This document shows positions 46,354-58,432 of a stretch of 64,000 nucleotides of DNA, in pieces. The stretch's first letter is position 1. Each line of letters opens with the position of its first letter. Made by a program: the position numbers and the translations under genes. The stretch spans positions 2,232,001 through 2,296,000 of the forward strand of contig CM022370.1 of the NCBI GenBank assembly GCA_011800155.1, written 5' to 3'. This DNA comes from Flammulina velutipes (taxonomy: Eukaryota; Basidiomycota; Agaricomycetes; Agaricales; Physalacriaceae). The notes below the pieces were generated by a model, which was not told the origin of the DNA, searched no databases, and was given only the letters and a program-made list of their open reading frames with translations.

Positions 46354-49300
46354 TTGAATTGTTCTAATACCAATGACGTTCTCCAGCGGTCCGGAGCCGA
46401 AATTCGTTTCCTTACCATCACTGACGCCTGCATAGACTATTACTTTTTCATAAATGACGACGGCGACGAGCAACTCCTCGATAGCGATGAGGACATTGAC
46501 TGGGAAGAAGCGCCCATTGAAGTGGTTCAACAAGACCGCTCAGCTCAGCGCCTGTAGAGCAAATAAAGTCCGTCTTTCCACCCTTTCATTCACTTCAATG
46601 GCTTATACAGTGCACTTAGAGGGGGTGGGGGCTATATCTCGCGCTGAGCGCCTGCTGAGGATCGGGCGCCACAAACTCCACATGCTATGCTTGCTATCGA
46701 ACGCGCGGGTATTTAACCAGCGGTTGAACAATGAGTTGCTCCATGTACGTTGTCCACCTATCCATATTCACTGCGCGCTGATGGCGAAGCAGGCGCGCAT
46801 CATGTCGCTGACGCCAATGGTCCTCCAAAACAACTTCACAGCCATCTACCAATCGCGCTATCCGAAGCAGCAAAACACAGTCGTCTATTCGAGTCGGCGC
46901 TCAATAAACTTGTGGAATGGTGGACTGGCGTCTTTTTTGAGTCACTGCCCGAGGGCTATATTCGTCACTGCAGCTTCAAGAACGTATGTGATCGTATGCA
47001 GCTACAATCCGAGGAGCCAACAAGGATCTCAATGTCGATGTCCTCGAGATTTGCTGGGCGACGAGGGCGAGACTATATGATTGAAAAGCCTAATGAAGCA
47101 CATTTTTATGCAGTCGGGTTCTCCGGACGCCAATGCTTCACTCTTCGCTGCCCTGTGTCATGGCTTGGGACTCCCCTCGCTATTGGTGGTCAGCCTACGA
47201 AGTGCCTCGCGGAAGGTTTGCATAGTCAGACGGACCCAAGGCGCTACCAAAGGACAAGGGGAAGGGTAAGATACGCCCAAAGGAATCGATTGTAGATGAT
47301 GTTACAAACGGTGACTTATCCGGTAGCAACTTCCTTGGTAGTGGACAATAATCGGGAGGAGGCGTCGTCGATGAGCTAGAAAGTGAAGGGAAAACAAAAG
47401 GTTCAACCCATGGTGAAGTTACGGAAACCCCAGAATAACGGCAAAGTGTTGGGTCGAAAGCCCCAAGGAAGGTCGGTGACTCGCTGGTTGGCTGAATTAG
47501 TATCTAATCCCCCTCAGATCCTCTGAATTCCCCGCCCTGATGGACGTTTAATACCTGCCAACCCTCTTCGAGGAATCGTCAACAACTGCAAATGCCTCGA
47601 TCCGCCCCTCCCCTCCACAGAGAACCACCTTGTCTATGTGCTGGCCTTTGAGGAAGATGGCTATGCGCGGGACACCGCAAGAAAGCACGCTCAATATCCC
47701 CCTCCACATGTTGGAAGGGTTCAGGGTGGTAAGTACCATCGGTGGAGGAGGGCAAAGGTAGAGCCGCCTGTTGGGAAACAGCCGTCACTGCAGTGACCAG
47801 ACGTATCGACTTGTATGTCGGTTTGGTACTTTGTGACTTCTCGCTGATCATCTCCATTAGCTTTGAGACGACATTGAGGATGAAGAAATGAACTCTGCAC
47901 TGTTCCGTGAAGGCATGCCCACGAATATGACGGGATTCAACGACCATCCTCTGTACGCCTCGACAATCCTTCACAATGCGCAAGGACTAACCAGACACAG
48001 ATATCAGAACGAAGCCCTACTATACCCACCCCAGATGATCAGCAACTTTCGAGGAGAGCCCGTATACTCGAGGCCTGCCGTATTGTCCCTAACGGCTGAG
48101 GGTGGAGAAGGCTCTTTTCCGTTCAAGTTTATCAAGATGCGGACTGGGACTATTAATACGCCGAGGGAAATGTAACTTTCGAAACGGCGTGAAGAAGGCG
48201 GGTGCCGATGCAGCCCAAGAGATGATACAAGGGCTCTACATGACGATGCAAATGCATTGTGTTCCCCCGCCCGTTGTCAATGTGAGCCATATCTTGTGTC
48301 CGCACTGGTTGTGAGTGCTAACGACGCGTACAGAACATGATCCCCAAGAACGACGCTGTAACTTTTTTTAGTATGTCCCTGCAGTGTTACCACGACGTGC
48401 TGTACACATACCTTGTAAGTACTCTGATATCTCGCTGATATCGACCGTTGACTCCTTTTGCACAGATAAAGGTGTTCGGAAGATTACCGGGACACTGGGA
48501 ATCAACTTTGCTAAGGCTGTGGTGAGTGAAACATCGCTATTTGTTAGATTTCTAGCTCATCCCCTCGTCGTAGACGGGGTTCGAGTTCAAAAAACTGTGT
48601 TTACAGTGGTGGAAGGAGTCGGTATCGCCAGCGAACAAATGTTACTCGATGTACGCCGGATATTATTATACCAAACCCTTTCTCAACAGTTCTACAGGCC
48701 TCCGGGGAATCAGAATAAGATGCACACGCACAAGATAACGCCCGATCCAAACGTGTCTATAAGGCAATAAAACGATTGATTCGCGTGGCTTGCGATTTCC
48801 TCAAAGGTTGCAGGATCAGTATGCCAATACATTCCCCAACGCCTCTTGCCAGAAAGTTTCAAAACCCGAAGATCGTGCAGAACCAGGAGCCATCAGGTTC
48901 GGGTGGGTTCTTGTTGGCCGGTGCGGACGACGTGCTCTTCAAAGCCACACTACCGAAATATCAGCATGTACAAGAGGAGAAAAGTGTGACGGTCGCTAGG
49001 TCCAGCATTCTTTCGTTCGCCGGGAAAGAAGAAGAGCGAATTTAATAGGGGATGGAAGCCATGGACCGTGATATCGAATCCTTGCACGGTATAACGCCTG
49101 TTCCGACTCAACGTACATTCGTTCCCAGGACGATGGCTGAGTTAGCTGAGGAACCACGATGTGGCCTATGGTAGATCGAACGTTGAATATGATGTGGAAG
49201 GATGGGAGGATGGGGAGATGATCCGTCGTTCCCAAACCCACCTAAAACTTCGAAGGGCAAAGGAAAGGCCCCTGCTAAAGGCAAGGTCAAATGGAAGGCG

Positions 49301-49561
49301 AAGAAGACGACTACACTGAGAAGAGCTGGTGCAAAGCGGAGGCGGCTGAAGAAGGACGATCATGAGCCTGACGAAGCAGAGATGGATGGCGAGGTGGCCC
49401 CGATAGCAAAGAAACCACGGACTAGGGCGAAGCCACCGGAGCCTGCTGTCCTCCCTACGAGAACACTGAGACCTCGGAAATCCAAGATGGCAGAGGAGAT
49501 GGGGCATAATGCAGCTTGGAAGGATGCTGTTGGGAAGGAGTCTGATGAGTCTGATGCATAA
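46354..49561 (+). pseudogene. RAD4/XPC-like DNA-damage sensor, disrupted copy
   Basis: Blocks of the Rad4/XPC nucleotide-excision-repair protein appear in order but in changing frames: an acidic SDEDIDWEE; AERLLRIGRHKLHMLCLLSNARV; FESALNKLVEWWTGVFFE; VDVLEICWATRARLYD; KSLMKHIFMQSGSPDANASLFAALCHGLGLP (transglutaminase-like core); GIVNNCKCLDPPLP; EGMPTNMTGFNDHPLY and FRGEPVYSRPAVLSL (BHD1); GVRKITGTLGINFAKAV and TVFTVVEGVGIA (BHD3); GGFLLAGADDVLFKATLP; then a long Lys/Arg-rich tail ending at 49561. Between RLYD and KSLMKH the frame slips by one base with a TGA at 47078-47080 and no room for an intron. Another shift lies near 46865. The copy therefore looks non-functional; a true RAD4 presumably sits elsewhere. 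Confidence 0.8.
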
Positions 49562-50870
49562 ACTTGTAAGATTGCTTTTGCTGTGGGGTAGTAATTCACG
49601 ATGTGTTGACCCTTTCTGCGTCAAGGTCAAGGCTCATATCAACTTCGGCAACATATTCAAGTTTGAAGTCGGTGACGCGTGATATCTATCGCACGTCATG
49701 GGCACCGGACGGTCAAGGCGATATTCATCACGCTCACTGCTGCCTTCCTCACGCGCTCTTCGCCCCTCACCCAACTGTCGCCTTTCGCATCGCGTTTACG
49801 AACTCTGTTGGGTATCTCCGATATGTTGGATGCGGAGAGGAGGGAATCCATGGCAAGAGCGCCCCATCGGCACTAAGATGCAAGGCATTCGCATCTACGC
49901 ATCCCACTGGATTGCAAGTCAACCCTTTCTTCCGGGAGATCGAGTGCTTCGTTGTCGGGAAGCAAGGACGCCGCTCCGAGCACTTCCATGCCCACTTCAA
50001 CTGCAAATGTTTATCGACTCCTCCTCCTCCGCCTGCTCTTCATCGCACTCCGGCAATTTGACATTATCCAAAGAATTGTTTCCCTACCAGTCAAGAAGTC
50101 ATCGCCACCCGGCGAGCTGAGAAAGAGAAATATCTCAGGCTGACTTGAGGGGAGCGGAAAGTCAAAGACGACCTCGATGAGCCCTTTGCGCTCACCGGTG
50201 CCCATGATCTCCCGTCCCCGTCGACGAGGCTGTGATGACGAATTTGCTAGTATTGCTTAATTGTCGTGTCGCGTAGTGCTCATCGAATCTCTCTCTAGTT
50301 GCATTGGGTACATCTATAGCAGACATCTTAGTACTTTACTTATCGCGCTCACTCCTTTAAACAGATCGTGTTATCTGACGAGGTGTGCTCATGAAATAGG
50401 TATACTTATTCTATCAGCTACGTATACTAAGCGAAACGAACAATGGTATCGTACCGTGCATCGTACCAAGGACACCGCCAACCTCGTTGGGTTCTGGCTG
50501 ACCATGTGTCCAGGCGAGTAAGTTTGGACACTCTAAGACTCGAGACATATCGCGACATCATCATCATCATCATCCTGTACATTTTCACTGGCATTGCTGC
50601 CTCCGTAACCGAGCTCACGGTTTGGTTGTCCCGCAAATGTCTTCAGAGGTGGTCAATGCGCACCAAATACTAATTTCAGTAAGCTGCATCGATTCCGCCT
50701 ATTGCTTCTATCTCCTTGCCGTACAACTGCTTTGTTACGCAAACACAATGCATAAATGATATTTAGTTCGTCGCCATACATGGTGTATGTGTACTATCGA
50801 TAGGCTGTCGATCCACAATCTCGAGATCCCAGCTCCTCCGTAACCAGCAGTGGACGGGTTCCCAGTTGGG
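49562..50870. other. Intergenic stretch with unassembled coding-like frames
   Basis: Three overlapping plus-strand frames of 65-152 codons between 49603 and 50143 look partly protein-like (one has a Leu-rich LLLLRLLFIALRQFDII), but none gives a recognisable domain and I could not join them with confident splice sites. The rest is AT-rich without features. Confidence 0.4.
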
Positions 50871-53800
50871 CTACGTCTGGGAGGTTTGCGCGTCTTTTTG
50901 GTCCGGGTTTGACTCAATAGCCATCAACTGGTTGTGTCGCAGAACAACGCCCTTTTCCCCCCGTAGCGAAAACTCCCTCTCGTAGAGAGCATCACCCCAA
51001 TATGCACGTATGTTGTCCACCGTCAAGCGATTGGGAGGTTCCAAGGCCTCCGAGTCAATTTTATGGCTTTGTATTTCCAGTAGATGTCGATGGCGTTCGC
51101 GTTTCTTGTCAGGCCTTGTGAACAGCTTGCAATTAGCTCTGCAGTTGCCTTTAGTTCGGAACTCTCTGTCATATGTCTCGGCACCCCAGTATGGAGGGAT
51201 TTCGTCAACATCGATGGCAGCACGCTCCTTCCGAAGTGTCAATTTCATCTTGCGCATTGCACCTTTTTCCCCGAGAGATTCAAGCTGGAACCTCTCTTTC
51301 ATCTTCGCCTCTCCAAGGTCTTCATATACTTTCATTATTTGCTGATAAAGAAGGTCATTCACTGCAACACCGGATCCGCGGTAAACTCACATCCCATTCA
51401 CGCCAACCATCATCACGACGCTCCCAAATGCCCTTCCGATGAGGATTATGCCGGTACAGTGCTTTGAGATGCTTTGCAGGTATGATTTTGACCCCTTCCT
51501 GTTGGATACGGAGCTGCCATTCCACGGGAGGATCCCATTCTGGATGAAAGTCATCCCATATGCGAAGGAGCTCAGCAAAGCTCACTATCATGAAGTGGGG
51601 ATAATCCGAAGGGACCATAGATTTGGGAAAGGTTAGAACGCCGTAGGCTTTTGTTGAAATCGTGATATCCGTGCCCTTTTGCTTCTTAGCAGGCGGTAGG
51701 GAGGAGTGTGGCGAAGCTGAGAAGCTAATTTGTCTTTTATGGTGGTTATCTTGAACCTGGATGGATGGCCGGGGAATTGGAGCGTCAAAGAGGGGAGATG
51801 ATGTTACAAGTGGAGGGGCAACGACGTTGGAGGAATCATCAACTGGAAGGAGGCTATATTCAAGCTCGTTCCCGGAAAACGAAGATGTGGTTTCCTCTTC
51901 CTGAACTGGAGGCATAAACACGTCCTGAGCTGAAGACATGGGCGCTTCCTGAGGTAGGTACACGGGTGCGCCTGTCAAAGATTCCTGTGCGCGCACCACT
52001 GCAGGTTCAAGGCTAGTTTGATTAATGGGGCTTATGAGGGATGCGAGTTGGTCCATTTTCGACGAGAAGAGGTCCATCTTCTCCAAAAGTGCAACCTTAA
52101 AAGCCGTGAGTATCGACTCCATGAATAAATAGATAAACTGACTACGGCTTCTTGATCTATAGGCGTGGAATTCTGCGGTGCAGAAACTGGCAAAACCGAG
52201 CTTCTAAGCGGTACGTTCGTTGTTTTTTCCTCCTCCTCAAACATTGCCGCGATTCGGTCAACCTGGAAACAGTGAGACGATTTACAATACAATTAATAGA
52301 CAGCCGTACATCCTTCCGAAACCGTTCCTTTGCTGCAGCGGTCATGTTATCTGGCGAGCCTCGAATGATAGGCTGCGTGGTGTTCAGTTGCTGACTTGCA
52401 ACCTTTCGTAAGTTGGCCTGTTGCTTGGTCTGTCTTTTCGGTGGCGGCCGATTTGGTTGAGTTTTGTGGAAGTTGACCTTGTGTGATATACTAACCATAG
52501 ATGAGAACAGGGAGAAAAAAGAAGAGCATATCACTCACAGGGAGTGCCATTCCCAGTCTGAACGAAGAGCAAACTCTTGAAGTAGCGGGATATTGTCTCT
52601 TCGATTGGCGCCGGCATCCAGTTTCATCTCCCGTGCAAGCTGCTCTACGTTCATCCTGTTTAAATGGCCGCTAGTTGACTTGAACAGATTGGATTCAATC
52701 ACTTGCTTGTTTCCCCTTTTGAAATTAAGCAACAGCCGTGTTCGTCAAGATTGGATGAGCTTACAGGTAATATAGCCGTGTCTTGCTGAAGACTGTTGCG
52801 TTGTCTTCGTTGACGTGCTCCCCTCCAGTTGGTATAGGAAGCACAACATAGTCTTCTGTGAGTCCGGGATATGCCGCATGCCTGCGGGCCAAATCTCTTG
52901 CACGAATATCTGAATCTACAGACAAGAAAGGTATCGTAAGATTTCATAAAATATATACATCAACTACTAACCAGCAACTCGCATGTTCGCAACGATACCA
53001 AGCCCTCCTTTCTCCCCAAATGCCGGCTGTTTACCTCGCATTTTCTCTAGATTGGAATGAGAAGACAGTATGTAGGCGGTATAATGAATACACTTGCCAG
53101 AAATCTTCACCGGCGTGCAATCGGGAGCCGTCGCGTCGGTAAACCTGGATTCTTCGAAGAGGCGTAACTCATCCTGATCTTCATCCAGGACTGGGGCGAA
53201 TCTACTGCTTGCGAAGCTCTGGGCAGTGGTCGGGGCGTAAACTACGTCATCTGATAGGTTGACAGGAAGAAACTGCTCCGGGCATCGTAGTTCGGCCACT
53301 TGTCGAAGAACGGCATCTCCATCGGTTGATGACGGATTGGTGGCGATGCGAGACGATGGTGTCTGGAATAGAGGGACGGGGGACTCAGGAAGAGCTGGTA
53401 GGCCTCCGATATAGGTTCGGTTGGGAACACGGAGCGCAGGTGAGCGCCCACCACGTTGAGCAACTCGGTGGCCGGCGCGAACAGCGGCAGTGAATGGGCT
53501 TTCCTGCAAGGTGGTAGGATACGTATTGACAAGTCGCGAAGGCCTGGAGGAGGACAAGAAGGGGCTTTCCTGAAATGTGGTAGGGGCCGCATGGAGTTGT
53601 GCCGGCATGGAGGAGGACAAGAAGGACCTGGGCGTGTGAACAGCAGACGCTGGACCAGGCGACACAAAAATGTTCGAACGAATTGGATAACGCAGAGGTT
53701 GAGTCACGGCATCATCCTGAGGTGGACGCATCGGAGTAGGAGTCGTTGGCGTTATTGGAGTCGTTGGCGCCAATGGCACCAATGGAGTCGTAGGGGTCGT

Positions 53801-54652
53801 TGGCAATGATGTTGTTGGAAGGGGAGATGAAGCTTGAGATTGGGGCGCTTGGGACGCTGAGTCGGGGGCAGGTGACTCCTTGTCGCTGCGAAGCTGTTGC
53901 GCAAGTTTCTTGCGAAGGAGGACTTGATCCTGGGTCGGCATTGGGTTCGCCTGAAAGACGTCGATATCTTCGGGATCGGCGGCATTCACTATTCCCACCA
54001 TCGTCATTTGCGCTGCTAGAGGCGCGGGTGGAGGAAGACGCGATAGACGTGGAGGTTTCAATAACTTGTCTACAGCCCGAGGACCTGGATAATTCAATTC
54101 AAAACAAGAATATACGGTGAAGTTATGAAACTTACCTAAGGCCTTCAGCGCTCGCTTGATCCTGAAGATACGATGCCGGTTCAAGGCTCGCTTCTGCTTT
54201 AGATGGCGACGTCGTGAGGCGGTTTGCTGACGGTGAATCAATCGCTGAGATTCAGCAAGAATGCGTGCGATTGAGGCACGTTGTCGAGCGGCGTTGAAGC
54301 TATTGTATTCCTCGATGGCGCGACGTTCCGCGCGCTTCCGAGCGGACAATCGGCAACCGTACCTGACGGCGCCTACAAAAAGAAGGAATAGGATTACAGC
54401 AGCAGCGACGATGGCGGCGAGTGAGTCGACAGGGAAAGGGATCCCGTTGGAAGGTGGTGAAGGCGGGAGACCCGGCGCAGCCTCTCGTACGAGCAGAGGC
54501 GAGCAGAGCAGAGGCGAACAGCAAGAGGAATTAGCGGGACTGTGTTTTTTGATCAATGATTTGTTATTACGAGTTGAATACGCAGTAGCGGGGATGGAAG
54601 AAAACAGAACGAAAGAGAAGAAAGGAAGGGGAACGATGACTCGGCCGCGCAT
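50871..54652 (-). CDS. Large multi-exon protein of unknown function with membrane segment
   Basis: Splice sites allow one continuous model of about ten exons. The ATG at 54652 gives a hydrophobic start (VIVPLPFFSFVLFSSIPATAYS, signal-like). A Ser/Pro region leads to one clear membrane segment (LAAIVAAAVILFLLFVGAV) and a basic Arg/Lys/Gln region. A long Pro/Thr/Ser-rich linker follows with many Pro-Thr repeats. Next is MRVADSDIRARDLARRHAAY, then GNKQVIESNLFKSTSGHLNRM and VEQLAREMKLD (a SAP-like helix pair), then RNA/DNA-binding-like basic text and a coiled part (LLEKMDLFSSKMDQLAS). The C-terminal part has YWGAETYDREF and YWGDALYEREF, an internal pair. I do not know the family. It may in fact be two genes split near 52130 (an internal ATG, MESILTAF). 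Confidence 0.5.
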
Positions 54653-55610
54653 TCGGGCCCGAAAGCGCCGCGTGGCGTCCCCGGCAACGAGCGACGGTGG
54701 CAGTGTAGAGGTAACCCGAATGGGGTGAGATCTGTGAGATCGATCACCCTCGGGCAGCCCTGCCACACGATACTCGATTTCCCGTTCGCCGTCGAGAAGT
54801 GCCAGATCTGTGAATCTTGGACCTCGATCAAACCACGCGAAAAGCATCACGGTGATCCCCGGGCGTTGACGGAATGTCGGCTTGAATCCAAAATCCAAGC
54901 TTATGCTGCTAGTTTGAACATTGGGAGATCATACAAAGCACAGTAAAATGACAATAGTATCATTCTACGACGCTTTTATCACCTTTGAGTAAGTAGAAGG
55001 AACTAAAGGTTTGGTGGGCAAGAGGTGTCCCTGCGTCGACTCGCTCGAGGCCTTTCCTTTTCTGGGGGAGGGGGTATCGTGGGAACCTGGTCCAAGATTC
55101 ACAGATCTGGCACCTCTTGAGGAGCACTATTATACGGTGACGGCAGAAAGAATGCATCGGGAGGCTTGACTATCTAGCTTCAATATTTTGTGCTACGGCA
55201 TGCCTTTTCATCTAACCCAACGGAGCCTATTCTTCGTCCGTCGGATAGGACGTACTACTCCATCCTAGTTCACCATTGCACACCACGACGGCGCTAGTAC
55301 TTAAAAAATTAAAATGGTGCGTTGCTACGTTTGGTGGACTTACTCTTATCTTGTACTCATAGACTTCCAAATGCACGGTCGTGAGAAGTTCTTGAACCTC
55401 GGCGCTCTTGAATCTGTTTGCATGACCTTCCATCACGTTGCGACTGCTTCGAAGCGGCTAGAAGAATGAGCTGAATACAACATTTCAGTCATTTGACGAG
55501 TACACGGTATGTTCAAAGCTCCGTTGAAAACGCTCCATGACTATCTGATCCACTCATCGTATAAAGCATTCACACTGACGCAATGTCTACTTCCCCACTG
55601 TTATCTCAGG
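54653..55610. other. Intergenic stretch, nothing recognised
   Basis: Between the large unknown gene and the first P450. Near 54796 and, in inverted orientation, near 55107 a shared 20-base stretch appears (CCAGATCTGTGAATCTTGGA and its reverse complement). This could form an inverted pair; no gene is supported. Confidence 0.5.
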
Positions 55611-57922
55611 ATGGACACAACCTCGCAATACTTTATTCTGGGGCTCATCATCGCTTTCGTTTTGCATCGTGCTCGATCATACCTTTGGACTAAGCCGACT
55701 CTCCTACGTGGTCCACCACGTAATTCATGGCTTCTAGGTGTGTGAAAATTTCAATGTGCCACATGTCCCTACTGAACATATCTCCTGACTGTTAGGACAC
55801 GAAGGGGTGCTGCGATCCCAAACTAATGTGTGCGAGCTTGAGGAACGATGGACGCAAGAGTACGGGACCATCTTTCGCGTCGGTGGCTTCTATGGTGTGC
55901 GTCTGATCTTCTTAGCATGTAATGATATATCTAACCATTCTACCAGCACGACACGCTTGTGGTCAGCGATGGGAAGGCGCTCCAACATATCTTTACCTTG
56001 ACGGATCGCTATCCCAAAGGAGCTGACGAGGAACGGTTTCTGCGTGCACTCTTTGGACCGGGTCTTGTTACCGTCGGTCGTACGTTTATTACTCCTTTGA
56101 CAGTAGGCTATGGTCTTGATAAACACCTCAGGATCTGTGCACCGGCGACAAAGACATATTATAAACCCAGCGTTCGCCGCTCCCCAACTTCGCGCCTTTA
56201 TGGAAGCCCTGCACATCAGTGGTGCAAAGGTGAATTTGATCATTCTTATTAGGTATTCAATTCACATTCAATGTCCAGATGGTAGACAAAATAAAGTCAG
56301 AGATTGAGAGAGATAATAGTTCAATTATCAATGTTATGGACTGGATGACGAGAATCGCCATTGACGTCCTGGGTATCTGTAAGCAGCAGGATTACATTCC
56401 TTACTCAAACACCTCTCTCTAACCTTGCTTCAAAGCCACATTTAGACACGAATTCGGTGCACTCGATGGCCGCAAGGAAGCTATAATGGTATCAGAGATG
56501 CATCGAGCTGCAATGTATGTGTATCTTCTCTAGTTCAAGTACAGTGTACACTAAACTCTTTTCTTCCAACTTGAAGCCAGGAAGCTTCGACTGATCCCTC
56601 ACTGCTCGAAACTCTTGTCATGTCGCTTATGAGAGTCCTCCCTCCTTGGACCACGTCTCTTTTCGCTCTCTTGCCAACAACGGAAAACAGAAAATTGATA
56701 AAGTTTCGGAGTTTCAGCAGAAATTTTGCCTCAAGTATTATGAAAAGTGTGTTGCTGGATGAAGACGAAGCGGGTACGAAGGACGTGGTCGGGCTCCTAC
56801 TGGGTACTTTAAGTATGTCATTATAGCCTTGCTTGATACTCATCCGTGTTGCAGCCGCAGGACAAGAAACGAAAGATCCAGCAAAGAAGATGTCGGAGAA
56901 TGAAGTGCTCGCTCAGATTTCGTGTGTCATCTGCTACTGCTTGCCCTTAACGTGAACATAAACGAGTCTTTTAGAACAGTCTTGGCAGCTGGTGAAGACA
57001 CTACGTCCATCACCATGGCATTCCTCTTGTACGAGCTCGCTAGGCACCCTGAAGATCAAGAGCGTGTACGGGAGGAGATATCTGTCATGTATGCAACGAA
57101 ACTCCAAAACGGGGGATCATTCAAAGCAAAAGACTATGACGATCTTCCGTTTTTGAACGCTGTCATAAAAGTTGTCTGAGAACTCATTTTTTAGGAAAAA
57201 TGTATTGACCTTTGTTCCAGGAAACACTCCGGCTGTATCCCAATATACATACTCTAGCTCGTCGCGCATCACAGGACGACGTGTTGCCTCTTGCCGAGGC
57301 AGTAATGTTGGCAAACGGCGCGTCCACTAAAACCGTACCAATCGCCAAGGGTCAAAATCTTCTTATGTCGATGCGGACGTACAACCGGTATGTGCGCATG
57401 TGCAGTCTCTAGACGAGTGTTAACATGTGTTAGCCTGCCGAGTGCGTGGGGCTCAGACTCTAATACCTGGAATCCACTCCGCTTTCTTGCCGAGCGGAAT
57501 CAGCAGACGACCGTAGGACTCTACGCAAATCTGTATGTTGCGCTCCGAGTCCTGTGCGCACTATCACGCTAACGGTTGTCCATCTCTAGAATTTCCTTCA
57601 GCGCTGGTCCTCAAGGATGTATCGGGTACGCAACTAATTGTAGTATGTCGGTACCCTGCTTATTTTTTGTCCATGTATTCTAGATGGCAATTCGCGTATG
57701 TCGCTTCCTCGAGAATATATATTCACATCTACTACTAATGACTGCCTTCTTTTCAGTGTGGCGGAGCTTCAAGTGTTGACTGTCTTGATGGTTCGGCATT
57801 TCAAGTTGCACACGACTGTCAGTATACGAGAGGTACAATCTCTATTTAGCATCTATCCGGCAATTGAAGGAAAAGAGGCTGAAGGGCATCAATTGCCATT
57901 GGAATTGTGCGCTATTTTGTGA
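55611..57922 (+). CDS. Cytochrome P450 monooxygenase, tandem copy 1
   Basis: An ER-anchored heme-thiolate oxidase. The ATG at 55611 begins a membrane anchor (YFILGLIIAFVLH) and a Pro-rich hinge (LLRGPPRNSWLLG). About twelve short introns are required. Landmarks in order: ELEERWTQEYGTIFRVGGFYG; HRRQRHIINPAF (helix C); AAGEDTTS (helix I oxygen-binding); ETLRLYP (ExxR of helix K); WNPLRFL (PERF-like); and the heme loop FSAGPQGCIG joined across an intron to WQFAVAELQVL. The heme Cys is kept; the usual Arg of FxxGxRxC is Gln. The end is TGA at 57920-57922. It pairs with the next gene at roughly two thirds identity by eye. Substrate unknown. Confidence 0.9.
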
Positions 57923-58432
57923 GAGCGCGAAGGAATTCGAACTTCTTGCCGATGGATCTGTTGTATGGATAAGACTCCCTTATTTTTGCCGTACTATTAG
58001 GACATTTGCTTCTTTCTTATCGAGATTGCATGTGCGTCGTTGGGAATATCAATTCGGACTCGCTGAAGTACCGAGACGGAGCGTTGATCACTTGTCAGGC
58101 ATTCCGAGTCGTGCTTCTCATCCGGTTGATCCAACTCGCCTTGACCAGCTTGAAGTCACTGTGTTTTTAGACTGTTAAACTTGCTGCTAAACAATAAAAT
58201 TCTTTGTCGTCTTTAAACAGAAAGTTCACCTCCACAAAGCTTTCCGGGATGCGGAGCCGACTTCCGAGCTTCACTTGCCATCCCACCATCATGATACTGT
58301 TGTTCATACAACGGCTGAGTAATTTGGTACAACGATGTAGCATCTCGTAACGAGAATTCTATCTGCATATTACGTCTTGTATAAGTATAAGAACGCGTTG
58401 GCAGTGAAGACCGCCCTACCTCCATCCCCACG
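57923..58432. other. Spacer between tandem P450 genes
   Basis: About 510 bp containing only short shadow frames. It should hold the terminator of copy 1 and the promoter of copy 2. Confidence 0.6.
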
